From positions 2,582,501-2,646,500 of the forward strand of contig OU696576.1 of the NCBI GenBank assembly GCA_916048095.2: a DNA stretch of 64,000 nt, written 5' to 3'. The first letter of the stretch is position 1; each line of letters opens with the position of its first letter. The translations under genes and the position numbers were made by a program. Below the pieces are notes generated by a model. The model was not told the origin of the DNA. It was given only the letters and a program-made list of their open reading frames with translations, and did not search any database. This DNA is from Sacculina carcini. Lineage: Eukaryota; Arthropoda; Thecostraca; Sacculinidae. This document shows positions 22,243-35,316 of this stretch, piece after piece.

Positions 22243-23790
22243 TAGAGATACAAAAAACGCGTTTTTTATGCGGTTTTTTACAAAAAATATTTTTTTTGTA
22301 TTTTTTGGATTTTTATGTTTTTTTAGAATTAGCCCCAATTGTTATCGGATGTTGGATTTTAGTACATAGAAATGAGTTTAATTGACGTTTTGTACATCTT
22401 TACGTGTCTTATTTCAAAGATAATTTGATAATAGTATAAAAACAAATATAAATACATCAGCAGACTGTTTAAAAGTGCATCCGGGTCCGGTGGTTTAGGT
22501 TTTTTTGATTGAGAAATCCCATGTATTTTTTAAAGATGGTTTTAATTATGTGGATATTTGAAATAATTTGTCAGCAGAACAAAAGAAATTCATTGAGTAA
22601 TCATGTTTTTTATAGAAACCATGGTTTCTTATGAAAAAACGCAATGATGTTTTTAAACTCGTTTTAAATTCGTTTTATTAGTTTATAGATTCAGAAAATG
22701 TTGACAGCAGAACAAGACAAGTTAATTGGTTGGTCAGGTGTTTTTTTGACAAACTTTTTTTCAAACTAACGCTTTTTTGATGAAAAAATGCTTTCTAGAA
22801 CAGTCCCTATGGAAGATAGATTTGATTGATGTACGTTCAAATACTTTTTGTATATCAAGTAGCCTACTGGTATAAGCGGCTGGTTAAACCACTTGATTTA
22901 AACTGTTTTTTAAACCATGATTTTTATCAAAATCTATTTTTTTGAAAGACGGTTCTCGTAGATGTAGACATTTTGAAAAAAATTGGCGGCATATCATGGA
23001 AAGATAAACCAAATTAAGTGATTTTTTAATAATAACCTCTTTTTAGAACTGGTTTTTTGGATGATGGTTTCTTTGATGTAGTTACTTGTGTTCAAATACC
23101 TTTTTGTACATTACATATATTTTCTCAGTCGTTTTTTTCCTACATGAAAATATTGCCGGTTTTTCTGGTCAGGATTGCCACTCTGAATAATGCGACCCGC
23201 TTTTATTCGTAGTCTCATTAGGGACACTAAGTTTGTGTGTATATTTGTAGTCTTTGTGTAAATATTGACAGTGTTTGTACTTTTATATTTGCAAATAATT
23301 GATCTGCTGAATGAAATGATGAAACATATTGTAATCAACGTAGTTCATTTCTGGTAGGAAAAAGGTAATATGTAAAAAAAAATTATACCACCTGTTGATT
23401 TTTTAAAACAGTTTCAGATTTTAGCATAAAAACGGTTCTCAAACCCTGCTTTCTTATACAATGATTAACTCAATAATTGAATGCGGAACTGTACTGTACA
23501 AAGAAGTTCCGCACAGTACCGTGCAAACAATGATATTAGATCTTTCAGACACATTATTACAATTATATTGTACATATTGAATGATAATTCAGTTTGATAG
23601 GATCACTAATAGCATGAATAACTCATGTGTTGCTAAAAATAATCCATTTAACATCCCAAATATATTATTTCCATAATTTGAATTCTTTGCATGACTCTTC
23701 AAAAAAAAAAAAAAAAACGTGTTTTTATGTCGTTTTTTTTGGCAAAAAAACTTTTTTTTAAAACCGTCGTTTTTTTAGATCGCATCTCTA
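22243..23790 (+). mobile_element. Element H, full-length copy
   Basis: It runs from TAGAGATAC(A)n to TAGATCGCATCTCTA, 1,548 bp, colinear with the complete copy at 60-1597. The flanks are S tail and S head. They do not form a clean 8-bp duplication, so this copy probably arose by duplication of a larger S-H unit and not by fresh insertion. Confidence 0.8.
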
Positions 23791-24530
23791 CTAATATATA
23801 GACGACAAACAGGAAGAAAACATGAAAAAAGTATGGTGATCGTTTTTACAACCGTTCGTCTTCGTTTCCCAAATTTATGTATATTACATTTAACTCCCTT
23901 TGCATTTTTTCATATGCTTTATAATGTATAAAAAATATTTCATTTTATGTATATACTTACGAATGTATATTGTATGTCTTCATATTGTCTCTTCGTCAAG
24001 TATTAAAATTAAATACTTGAATAGCATTCGAACTTTTTCATCCCATATTTTGTAAATATGAATCGCATAAAAATGACATAAAATGAAAAGTAATCACACA
24101 TATTCCGACCTCTATATTATTCTTTTTAATAAACTAACGGTTCAATCATTGATACCGCCATGAAGGTATGAAACTGGACAACAATTATGTAGTTTTTGAA
24201 TGATGTCTGAATATCTAAAGCTGAATGAAGATATTAGTGCATTGCTGATATCCGAAATGATATCCATTTCTCTTCATTAAGTCAAGAATTTTTCCCAAGC
24301 TGATTTTAAAAGTAATGGGTTTGTGACACTATCAACTGTTATATACATGTTAAGGGTTAAATATTAAAAGCCTCCAGTGACAGCTGCTACACGGGAAGAA
24401 GCCAAAGCTTATGAACACACAGGTGTGTCCTGTGCAGCTCGCTGCCACCGCAGAACCGACCCTCTCCACGCTATGGCGCCACATGGACGTAAGACGTATT
24501 AGAGAGAGCCACCTTCACAACCACCTGGAT
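23791..24530 (+). repeat. Partial segment S (head) with truncated SINE at 24,376-24,516
   Basis: It begins ctaatatatagacgacaaac, as segment S does after its H element. It carries the decayed hAT-transposase tail and a one-armed remnant of the hairpin, and ends in a minus-strand SINE body fragment that stops at gccaccttcac. Copy B partner: 50,801-51,558. Confidence 0.8.
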
Positions 24531-24600
24531 TTATAATCTGAAGCTGTTGTTGGAAGTAAGTTGAGTTGAGTTCCCAATGACTCTCGAGTATTTATTCACG

Positions 24601-25910
<1,310 letters not shown>

Positions 25911-26352
25911 CAGTGTACCCCGGATATAAGTGATATGTCGGGAGAAAATAGTCTCTTATATCCGGGGTCTCCTATATTTGGGATCACTTATATCTCCTCT
26001 TCCTTATTGCTCAGTACAGAACCATAATGTGAATGTGCTTGGTGTGTGCTCAAACCTAGTTCTCAATGCTTTTCGGTGAGCAGACGCCATAGGAAAACAC
26101 AATTATAGCAAGCCACAGTTTAATGACAGAATCGGTATAGTATTCAACAAATCCCTGACAAATACCGAAGTACAGCACCAGATAAGTGACAGGAAAGGAT
26201 TTAGCAAAAACCTGACAAATGAAACTGCGGGATGCGTTATTATATACTCGTTACATACTACATGCATTAATTCTTATATTTAACCCTGAGTATAATCTGG
26301 ACCTAAGCAATATTATCTTATATACGTGTTCTCTCATATCCGGGCCACACTG
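25911..26352. mobile_element. Tc1/mariner (pogo/Tigger-like) non-autonomous element
   Basis: A 442-bp element bounded by CAGTGTACCCCGGATATAAG and the inverted CAGTGTGGCCCGGATATGAG. Such TIRs with a CAGT start and a GGATATAA core resemble pogo/Tigger termini. TA follows the right end; the left flank is CA, so the TA duplication is mutated on one side. No transposase frame. Copy B partner: 52,882-53,323, also 442 bp. Confidence 0.65.
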
Positions 26353-27277
26353 TATAACTTGCTTATAACATAGGAGATCTTCTACTGCTGACATCAGCTC
26401 ACTTGTCCAGGTTGCTGACTCGGTTATTATGACTGGATTTTCGCCAGACACACCGGGATTCATTTGTCGCAGAAAATTCGTCTGTACAGGATACCAGATT
26501 GTCCGGAATGACTGTTGGATTAGTTCAGCAGGTCGCCAGCGGGAATCCGTTATATCACCCCCACTAAGATCACAGAATCTCTTTCAACCGTTCATGTAAA
26601 CATACGAAAGAGCAGTAGAATAGCATTTGGGATATTTAGAATTGTATTCCAACGAAGAAAATTCGATTACAGATATGATTCAAAACTCAGACAAAGCGTG
26701 TACATTTGCGATATGATTGCATCCTTTCTCTGGAAAGCTGTCGTTAAAATGATATAATAAATTAAAATACACGCACACATAAATGAATAACACAAAAAAT
26801 ACAGATGCTCAGGATGGTTTTGCTGGTAATTTTAATTGAGTTTATTGGGTCAAATTATTTTTGGTTAGCTTCAGTTGGAAGCCATCTTGTCAAACACAAA
26901 ATATATATTATTTCGCCAGACAGACAGAAAGATATTTCAATATGTTACCAACATTGTGTGCCTGTCTGTGTCTGTGTGTGAGTGTATGTTGGTGTGTGTG
27001 TGTGTGTCAGTGAATTTGTGCGCGTGTGTACGCATAAATGGAAATTAAAGTGCATATATTTTATCACATATAATCATTATAACGAGCCTTTTTCCACCCA
27101 TAAAATAATATTACAAATTATGATTAATACGCTCAGAAACATTATACAAATTTCGCTCAGGATGCGCAATTTGCTCATAGCGTGTATTACGCAATGTAAT
27201 TATGTAATTATCTAATTATACAATTGTGTAGCGTGTGCATCAGTGCGAATTCGGCTGAAATAGTAAGCATATAAGCG
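26353..27277. other. No gene recognised
   Basis: AT-rich DNA with a short (TG)n near 26,970-27,008. No supported feature. Confidence 0.55.
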
Positions 27278-27285
27278 TGCACACT

Positions 27286-27491
27286 CACTGGCGGATCCAG
27301 GGGACTCAGGGGGATAAAGCCCCCCCCCCCAACATGCTTCCATCAACTCATCATAACCAGGATATTCGCTGAGGTCCAGACACATATTTTTTTTATAGAA
27401 TTTGTTGATATAAGCATAACTGATCCCCTCTAAGATTCAGCCCCACAAAAAATTCATCCCCTCACAAAACTGCACTCTGGATCCGCCCCTG
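27286..27491. mobile_element. hAT-like MITE with exact 8-bp target duplication
   Basis: A 206-bp element with TIRs CACTGGCGGATCCAG and CTGGATCCGCCCCTG. It is flanked by tgcacact on both sides (27,278-27,285 and 27,492-27,499). The interior has a poly-C run and an ATTTGTTGATATAAGCAT segment shared with the 15,369-15,602 copy. Copy B partner 54,264-54,466 has one mutated base in the duplication. Confidence 0.9.
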
Positions 27492-27499
27492 TGCACACT

Positions 27500-28374
27500 C
27501 GCATTATGTAATTACTAGGGCTGTCAAAAGTAAACAAAGTTACTTTTTCACCTAAATCCCACTTTTTCATAAGCTACCTAAAACGGCATGCAGAAGTTGT
27601 GTGCGATCATTATTAATAAAGTTATTAGGTTACCAAAAGTTACTTTTTCATCGTTAGGTTACTTTTTTGGACTTTAGGTTACTTTTTATCGTCAGGTATA
27701 CCTTTTGTTATTTTTCTCATTATTAGGTAAGTTTACCACGATGTTCGTTATTTTTTGCAGAGAAGAGGCACGAAAACGGTATATATGAGGATAGAATAGG
27801 AAAGGAGATGGAATATTAGGTCTGAAGAGATGAAAAAATTCTGCTGTTAGGATATAGCAATTGATATGCACCCTAATATCTGTGCTACTCGATATCTATA
27901 CGTTTTTGGGTACGCAGGATAGCGACATACCATTTTAGGAAATTTCCACAAACCGGAGGATGTACCCCACCATATTATTATAATTCTAGGATATATTATA
28001 GCCTGGATATATTTTGTGCTTTTTGTACTGGTCTTACAAGTCTAATATGACACCTATCATATATCCCCTAGCATTTAGACCCACCCTGCATTCCATATTT
28101 ATACATTACACCTATATTCACCGACAAAATATATTGATGATTATGCTAGATTGAGCACAAACAGTTTATTTGTATAAATTCGTATAAATCGGATGAACCG
28201 GATGTTTCGATATCCAAGTTCAAGTCACAAATGAAGCAGCTGCTGATTGATGAGATATAGCTTTCTTTCGTTCTATTTTTCTGTGTTTTTACGTGAACTT
28301 CACTTGTTATTTAATTGTGTGTACATATGCTCCGTACTTTTTCGTTCTATCTTTGACTATATTACTATTTTTGT
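27500..28374. repeat. TAGGTTACTTTTT-type short repeats, then AT-rich DNA
   Basis: From 27,519 the sequence starts TAGGGCTGTCAAAAG, like a hAT terminus, and contains several imperfect copies of TTAGGTTACTTTTT to about 27,730. No matching right terminus was found. The remainder to 28,374 shows no gene. Confidence 0.4.
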
Positions 28375-28392
28375 TTAACCCATTAGCCGGCA

Positions 28393-28412
28393 GTGATCTA
28401 AAAATAGATCAC
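28393..28412. promoter_or_regulatory. piggyBac subterminal palindrome, left end 1
   Basis: GTGATCTAAAAATAGATCAC lies just inside the left TIR. The same word is at the right end (35,411-35,430). A 24-bp perfect palindrome variant is at 28,731-28,754. Paired subterminal repeats often bind the transposase; that role is inferred here. Confidence 0.6.
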
Positions 28413-28730
28413 CAATGTCAACTATTTTTTTCTCAGAATTGTTTTTTGATATGATGAATATAATGTATTTCTTATAATACTTGGACCTTTTACTTATGAT
28501 ATTTTATTTTAAACAATTACTTTGGAGTTTCTAACTTGTCCTAATAGAGCAATGAAGTCGGTCATTTTTACCCTTTTTTCGGTGGTTCTATTTGTTGACC
28601 CACAGCATAAACACACGACCTCGAGTAGAAACATAATTGGTTTTAATAATATATCTATTACCTCATGCTGCTGCACAACAAATTTCAATGCTCTAATAAT
28701 TATAACTTCTGTATAGGAGCGATTTACATT

Positions 28731-28754
28731 CAGTGATCTATAAATAGATCACTG
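28731..28754. promoter_or_regulatory. piggyBac subterminal palindrome, left end 2
   Basis: A perfect 24-bp palindrome, CAGTGATCTATA and its complement, followed by GCCGG. The core and the CCGG neighbour match the other subterminal copies. Confidence 0.6.
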
Positions 28755-28889
28755 CCGGTTTACGGTTATAATGGCACCAACTCAATGTTTGAGAAGAAAT
28801 AGGTTCGCCGCACGAAATTTAACACAAAAATAAGAATAACTAGTCTAATAATGAAAAACGCGTTCCTGTCGATTTTTTTCGAGAATTTC

Positions 28890-29319
28890 TGTAATATTGA
28901 AAAAAATGTATGTACAAATATACGAACGCAAACAACCACGCAACACTATCGCACACACCACGATCACTCTATCACACACCACAATCACAATCACACCACA
29001 CGATCACTATATCACACAGCTACCACGCAACGCTCTTACCCACAGCTCACACACAACAACCGTCCTCTACGCATATCAAATTCACTTCCCTACACACACA
29101 CACACACACACACACATGCACACACACACACACAAGCACACACACATTCACGCACATCTAGTGAACTAAACGAATCGAGCGCGAATCACACAAACAATAC
29201 ACACTGATAGCCATACTAAATACGACAAGAGCACACACGCATAGATACACTCACACACACACTCACTCACTTACTCGCGCTATCTCTCTCACAATACAGA
29301 CACAATACACAACACAACA
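28890..29319 (-). repeat. 3' LTR, 430 bp
   Basis: It shares about 320 bp with the 5' LTR and contains a CA-rich tract. In plus-strand reading it runs TG...CA. It is about 100 bp longer than the 5' LTR: plus-strand bases about 28,893-28,988 have no counterpart in the other LTR of either copy. Confidence 0.85.
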
Positions 29320-29477
29320 CCTCCGCCTGTTTCCAAAGAAACAAATACAAACAACTAAAATAAACAATGCGAAGCTAAATCCTGGCAAAACATTTCACGA
29401 CCAACGATGGCCCAGCTAAACGCAGACAAAACTTAATAAAGGCAGCAACAGTACACAATACGCAACACCAGACAAAA

Positions 29478-32400
29478 TCACGACCTATTCTCGCAGCAAT
29501 AACGAGCGGGTGCACGTCGCACCCGTTCACTCCGTCTCAACTGCGTCGTCACTGCTTGGGTCTCACCAGCTGGCGTTACTTCTGAGCCGCCTGATGGTAC
29601 AGCTCCTGACAACTCATCAGTTCCAATGTCACCGTCCCCTGAAGACACTGGTGTAGATGCACGCGCTGGCTGGGTTGCATCTCCAACCAGTATCGGTGGT
29701 TCATCAGACTCACCGAGTGGCGGTTGATGACCGCGTTGACGGATGTCTTTCACATGACGAGGCATTCCTTTCACATCAACAACACAATCAGATACAATAT
29801 CGGTGATGACACCAGGCTGCGACACGTCAGTACATCTGGTTCCTTTCCTGCGAGTCCACACCAAATCACCAACTCCGAACTTGGACCCGCCACGCACGTT
29901 GCCGGTTAAATCGCTGTTGCTTTGTCGTTTGCAACGAAAATCGCGCGTGTTCACAAGATATAGGCACTTGTAATTGTAAACACCGGCAAATGGAGCTGAT
30001 GTCACCGCCTTATCATCGCGAGGAGTGATGTTGTACAGGTGCACAGCCTCCGCTACGGTACATTGCCGACGTGCACAAATCACTTTGACAGAGCGATGGT
30101 TCCGCTCGATGATGCCGTTTCCATGTGGCGAATATGCCGCACGAAAACGAAGATGGACGTTCCATTTAGCACACAGAGCCTGCAGTGATCTCCCACGGAA
30201 GATAGTGTCATTGTCGGCCAGTATCTCACTTGGAGCGCCACGTTCATAAAAGATCTCCTCAAGATGTTGCACGACAGTTGCAGCGTCGGCCCAACGCAAC
30301 GCTCTCCAAATCGCAAAACGCGACGGACCACAGTCAATTATCGATAGATACGACGTATGTGAATGATGGGTGATATCAATCGCCAACCTGTACCACGCCT
30401 GTTTGACATCCAGCCTGCCATGCCGCCACCTAGCCGGAGCAGGATCAACAGAGTTGCACACATCACAATGAGACACAACTTCCTGCATTTGTTTTCTGCT
30501 GATTCCACTCCCACACTTACGTCTTGCAAAAAACAGAGTCCGCCGAATGCCTGGGTGGCCTGCGCTCTCATGTGTATTCAAAATGGCAGCATTAATGTCG
30601 GGTAAATTACGACTTTCCATCGCAGCAGCGGCACATGTTGATCGCTGTTCTCGGAGCCACTTTTCAGGTACTCTAGTGAGTGTGTCGGCACGATTCTCGC
30701 CAGATCTCACAACCAAAACATGCAGCGACAATTTGTATTCGCCGACCAATTCACGCACAAGGTCTATTCTTCGCCGGATTAGCATTTCGCTCTGAGCTTT
30801 CGTCTTGAGACGATTTCGACCGCTCAGTGCGTCAACTAACCAGCGGTGCACCGTCACAGAATCTGTGTAAAGTTCCACTATACGGAAGCCCCAAGCAACA
30901 GCCAGATTGAGTCCGCGTATGGCAGCATCAAGCTCGGCCATGTTTATGTGCGCAGCAGGATCTCTCCGGAGCCAACTCGCATCCTCCACAAGACTCCCGT
31001 CTCCCATGGCTATAACCACACCAACGGCAAGAGAGCTTGCGTCAGTCCAGACTTGTGCACATTCACCCGCAACGCACCAGGTCCCATGCGCGGGATCACT
31101 GCTCAAAACCTTACTTATAATTTCCTCCAACTGCGCGACAAGTGAAGCATCTTCAATGACGTCATCCCACGACTTTGAAAGCTCGTTTGCTCTGCGCTTC
31201 AGCCATGCGACCGCTGGGCGCAGCCAGCCACAAGCAGGCAAGTGAGCCACCAAACGACCGCACCAGGAAAAAACTGAGCGTCTTGTGATTCTCGCAGGAA
31301 TGTTGTCGATACTTGCGCTTCGTTTCCACTGCAATTCATTGCCAGTCTGCTGCACTTGCAATCCAAACAATTTGGCCCCGTCTGAAACACGCTCAGGTGC
31401 CTACATTCTAAACCAAAGTCGCCAAAGTGCTTGATCACGTTCTCAGCGCTCATCTTATCTTCATTGACCAAAAGGTCGTCGACATATGGCAACACAGCCG
31501 CGTTAAGAGCAGGGTCAACAGCCAGTATAGCTTGCACAACATTCTTCATGACTAATGGTGCAATGTTTATCCCAAAGCTCAGCCTGGTGAGACAATATCG
31601 CTGCCCAGAAATCACAACGGTTTGGTAACACCACAGACGCTCATCAACGTGAATCTGCAGGTACGCATTTTTCAAGTCCACTATGGCCAGGTTATTGCCA
31701 TGACGACGCCACCGTCGAAGCTGGTCCGCGCATACATCAGCATCGGCAGTATAAGCTGTGATATGGTCGTTCAGTTCACGATAATCGAGAACTGGACGGA
31801 CTTTAGCCTTGTTCTTTTGATGTACGGCCATCAATGGCACAAGACCGCGGGGCTTTCCATGAACACGCTCATCATGTCTTACCAGCCATCCACGCTTGAT
31901 CCAGTTGCTCAACTCTGAATCGTATTCATGCCGAATACTGGCTTTTACACCGTACTGAGGTGTCGTGTTTTTCAGACATGGAGGTCCGGAACCATCGGTC
32001 AATTTCCAGACTACTGTCCATCTCTTTCTGTCATCGTCATACCGCACGGTGAAATCCGGCGTGTCAATATCCGAAACACGGCCATGACGCCGTGTTGACG
32101 CCACGATAACACTACTGGAATCCTCACAGCCGAATCTCACACACTTCGGAGACGTCACATTCACTCCACCAAGTGCCACAATACCTGTCATACCTAGTAT
32201 GACGTCAACTCCGAGTGGATGCTGATTCACCACTAAAACATTCACTTCGACACAACTTTTGTTCCGTACTCCAATATCCACACTTCCAATACCAATACAT
32301 AACATAGATGTGCCACCCAATGTAGCAACACTAACCTGCTGTCGACGCCATTTATTAACACACGATACATGCACGATCGTATCAGTACACCCTGTGTCAA

Positions 32401-32572
32401 CAAGCACTCTACACAGGCGGCCACCAACAAGAAGCTCAACAATTGGCAGGGAGCCAATGCGCGCGCTCATTTCTTGGGAGATGGTGCTGGCGCTGATGAC
32501 CACATCCCGCTCGCGTTTCCCGATTGGCGACAAGCAAATGCAAGGTGACCGATTCTCCCACAATTCCAACAT
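29478..32572 (-). pseudogene. pol: LTR retrotransposon pol (protease-RT-RNase H-integrase), frameshifted
   Basis: Protease: LVDTGCTDTIVH, DTG at about residue 59. RT: DLKNAYLQ with the catalytic Asp, then YVDDLLVN near residue 363. RNase H: VWTDASS, MAELDAA and LYTDS carry the acidic residues. Integrase: HESAGH and CDVC form the HHCC zinc site, and LAIDIT, LADNDT and GNGIIERNH supply the D, D and E. The C-terminal tail is Pro/Ser/Thr-rich. A one-base deletion near 31,401 relative to copy B shifts the frame just after YVDD, so the frame is open 32,572-31,199 and again 31,370-29,478. Everything from RNase H to the end is open here, unlike copy B. Pol lies in the -1 frame relative to gag. Confidence 0.9.
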
Positions 32573-33285
32573 CTACGATCCAGTCGATGTGTCCGCTGAG
32601 AATCATCAATTCACCTTGACAAAGAAGTCTTTGCCGTAGGTATCTCCGTAGCATCATCTTCTGGTTGACTAGACGCTGAGCCTGCTCCACCAAAAGCTGT
32701 TGTCATAGCGCGATCGCTGAGGATGGCGCGAGATCTCACTAGCACATCATGCAGACCCAAATTATCAGCTCGAGAGCCCGCGCGAATTATCTGTCGCACA
32801 GCATCTGGTAGTCCAGCCACAAACGCACACATCAAAACTCGATCGGGAACTCCCCCAAAAAGACTAGCGAGACGACGAAGGTCAGATAAAAACACATCTA
32901 CAGACTCGCCCATGTGTAGCCGTCTTGCAGCAAACTGTTCGTAGGCTGCGTGCTGGTCTAGAGCAAATGCAGAATATAACGCAGCTCGCACTGACTCCAA
33001 AGAAAGCCGACTATCTGCAGGCAGTTCTGACCACACGCTGAACGCACCACCTGTCAGTCGGAGTGGTATGACTGAGACCAGAGAAACCCTTTGTAACTGG
33101 CACACTGCATCAGCTCTGGTAAACCACTCTACGATGTCTGATGTACCATCATATTCTGCGATGCACCTCGCGTCAAATGGGCCGGCTGGCAGCAACACAC
33201 GGTCCTCACTCGCTTGGTTTGGCACCGATACTTCACATTTACGTTCACTGGATGCCATATTGTAGCCGAAATAGCTTGTAAACAA
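32467..33285 (-). pseudogene. gag: LTR retrotransposon gag, premature stop
   Basis: The frame starts at 33,285, or more likely at the second ATG at 33,258 (MASSERKCEVSV). The central part (EWFTRADAVCQLQ, GGAFSVWSELPADSRLS, SVDVFLSDLRRL) has the feel of a capsid-type Gag. A TGA at about 32,611 replaces the arginine codon CGA of copy B, a typical CpG transition, and removes the C-terminal zinc knuckle and the frameshift site from the product. The knuckle sequence is still present downstream of the stop. Confidence 0.85.
32515..32521 (-). promoter_or_regulatory. -1 ribosomal frameshift heptamer GGGAAAC (copy A)
   Basis: In the gag frame the heptamer is read G GGA AAC. Slipping back one base enters the pol frame exactly. 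A hairpin follows six bases downstream, with one mismatch relative to copy B. Because gag stops earlier in this copy, the signal is no longer reached. Confidence 0.7.
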
Positions 33286-33420
33286 AACCAGAAACTAAAA
33301 TATATTACAGACAGGCGCGCGTGGGCATCACTGCCCCACGCGCGCCTAAAAAGACGTTGCGCTACAACCGCACCACGAACCAGACTCCAAGCTCACACCG
33401 TGACACACGGGAGCACACAC

Positions 33421-33741
33421 TGAAACAATCACACCACACGATCACTATATCACACAGCTACCACGCAACGCTCTTACCCACAGCTCACACACAACAACCG
33501 TCCTCTACGCATATCAAATTCACTCCCCTACACACACACATGCACACACACACACATGCACACACACATTCACGCACATCTAGTGAACTAAAGGAAGCGA
33601 GCGCGAATCACACAAACAATACACACTGTTAGCCATACTAAATACGACAAGAGCACACACGCATACACACACTCACACACACACTCACTCACTTACTCGC
33701 GCTATCTCTCTCACAATACAAACACAATACACAACACAACC
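33421..33741 (-). repeat. 5' LTR, 321 bp
   Basis: It matches the 3' LTR except for the missing stretch of about 100 bp at its inner end. Its outer end reads ..CAACC before atttc here and ..CAACA in copy B, the latter being the canonical CA end in plus-strand reading. Confidence 0.85.
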
Positions 33742-33755
33742 ATTTCGCGCAGCGG

Positions 33756-33935
33756 CAGTGCCAAGGGGGAATTGGAGGGGCTGAAATTCCCCAAAATATG
33801 CCAACCCCCTTGAGCACACCAAAAATCCGGACCATGAACATTTCGAGAGTAGTTATTCATGTTTCCCAAAGCCCCCGCATCTTTTTCCTTAGCCCCTCTC
33901 AGTCCCCTACCGGAAAAGTCCTGGCGCCGTCACTG
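33756..33935. mobile_element. MITE remnant, CAGTG termini, inside piggyBac
   Basis: It runs from CAGTGCCAAGGGGG to GGCGCCGTCACTG (about 180 bp) and is related to the partial copy inside segment S (19,683-19,801; 48,570-48,690). The flanks do not form a clear 8-bp duplication. It lies directly beside the LTR-element insertion site. Copy B partner: 60,749-60,929. Confidence 0.55.
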
Positions 33936-34039
33936 CCTTCGAGTATATACAATAGTTTCCATCCAAGTCCAGATGGTCCGTATCGGAACACGAAATGGAC
34001 TTTTTCGAGCTGTCTGTCGGTAATTATGTATGTCGTATG

Positions 34040-35316
34040 CTAGGGATTGAAACACTGCCTGCACAGCGTAGTGTGTGCACACTTTCCGTAGTGGGACAGC
34101 GGGCTCGACTTGCAACCGGGTCCCTGACATTGACGTTGCTGTTCACGGACGAGGCGAATATGTTCGAGGTCGTCGAAGCTGGAGTCCAGCGGAGTCTGCG
34201 CTGCCAGTCCAACGCGAGAAGCGATCTGGGCCCGTGGGATAATTGAGTCCTTGCCATTGGTGATCTTCATATACGAGACCGCCACCTCGCGCGTGAAGTC
34301 GAGGCCCGAAACCTCTTCCCGCTTCCCAACCATGGTTCTTGTGGATTAACCAGGTATTCACCAAGGTCATCTGGATTGCCCCATCAGAAGAGAGAAGTAT
34401 ATTTTTATCTTCGATCTCAATCACAAAGTGCGCCACCATCAAATCATGGTGGTACACGACCGCATGTTACCGTTGTATGTGGAGATGAAGCGGAGCATGT
34501 CGACCTCCACGGAGCTAAGGACGTTTGGATAATGATATATGCACCCCAGGTATATTTGGTCCTGCTTCAGTCCGGCTCTCTTTCACTTTCCCAACTAACC
34601 TGATCATACATAACCTAACATAGAGAAAAGAGACCCGGGACTGAAGCGGGACCAAACGAACCTGGGACATAACAGCATATTTGCCGACCTTCACCTTCTT
34701 CTCGGCGCGGCTATATCGCAACGTCTTCACTGTAGGGCGTGATTCGGAGTGGTTCGTCGCCATGTAGATAAAGCTGCTGTCGTTTCACTTTAAAAAAAAT
34801 AATCTGGTTCTTCGGATTGAATTTCTGCTCCAAAGAGTCCCAAACCTTCATCTCCTTGTCCGACTTGAACGGATCCTTCTTGGTTCAATTGACGAGGATG
34901 GTTCCTAACGCACTGAATCTCATTTTGGTCAACGAGACAAGAAGTGATAGAGAGGCGGACAATTTGTCGAACGAGAGTTCCTTCCCGTTAGCGATGTCGA
35001 CCAGGGAGATGGGACTGAGTACTACTCGAGACCTCATGGGGATCCCTGCTGAGTGACCCTGCTCCTTCTACTGATACAAAGATGGAGCGTAGGTGTTTCC
35101 GTCGGAGGCGCACAATAACCATAACTTGTATCCGAATCGAATGGGTTTTCCTCGAATGAAGAGCTTAAGGTCGTGATGGCCGTAATACTTTATGATCATC
35201 CCATCGATTGAGAGTCTTGGAAACCCCCAATGCCAACCTCAACTTAGAAGAATGTCAGCCTCAACCTCATCGACATTGAGGCCAAGGTCGTCCAGGAAGG
35301 CCACAGCCTTATTCAT
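34040..35316 (-). pseudogene. piggyBac transposase remnant
   Basis: From high to low coordinates the minus strand reads MNKAVAFLDDLGLN, then GMIIKYYGHHDLKLFIRGK with PIRFGYKLWLLC. This is the DDE_Tnp_1_7 core wording of piggyBac transposases. TKKDPFKSDKE, MATNHSESRPTVKTLRYSR and VDMLRFISTYNGN follow, and a cysteine-rich end (CQGPGCKSS, KCAHTTLCRQCF) is the usual C-terminal zinc-binding domain. A CGA-to-TGA stop before TKKDPF and a frameshift before the ATNH segment are shared with copy B. A TAG in place of a tyrosine codon near 35,069 is private to copy A. The 102-bp MITE at 34,555-34,656 also splits it. The N-terminal part found in full-length relatives is missing. Confidence 0.85.
34555..34656. 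mobile_element. 102-bp inverted-repeat element inside the piggyBac transposase
   Basis: The ends TTTGGTCCTGCTTCAGTCC and, inverted, TTTGGTCCCGCTTCAGTCC are near-perfect TIRs of about 25 bp with a loop of about 50 bp. The coding similarity of the transposase stops on one side and resumes on the other. Copy B partner is 61,549-61,650, the same length. Family not assigned. Confidence 0.75.

Larger units (their letters stand above)
28890..33741 (-). mobile_element. LTR retrotransposon (Ty3/gypsy-like domain order), nested in piggyBac
   Basis: It is flanked by atttc duplications at 28,885-28,889 and 33,742-33,746. Two LTRs enclose gag, then protease, RT, RNase H and integrase, in that order on the minus strand. 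This order is found in Ty3/gypsy and BEL elements. The YVDD RT motif and single CCHC gag knuckle lead me to Ty3/gypsy-like, without a clade. A purine-rich GGCGGAGG stretch directly precedes the 3' LTR on the minus strand (polypurine tract). There is no envelope-like third ORF. A gag stop and a pol frameshift make this copy inactive. Copy B partner: 55,888-60,734. Confidence 0.9.

Noticed and set aside
28851..29207. 118-codon His/Thr-rich frame in the LTR
   Set aside because: It lies in the CA-rich LTR, antisense to the element, and varies with repeat length.
32723..33265. Plus-strand frames antisense to gag and pol
   Set aside because: Shadows of the minus-strand retrotransposon genes, without motifs of their own.
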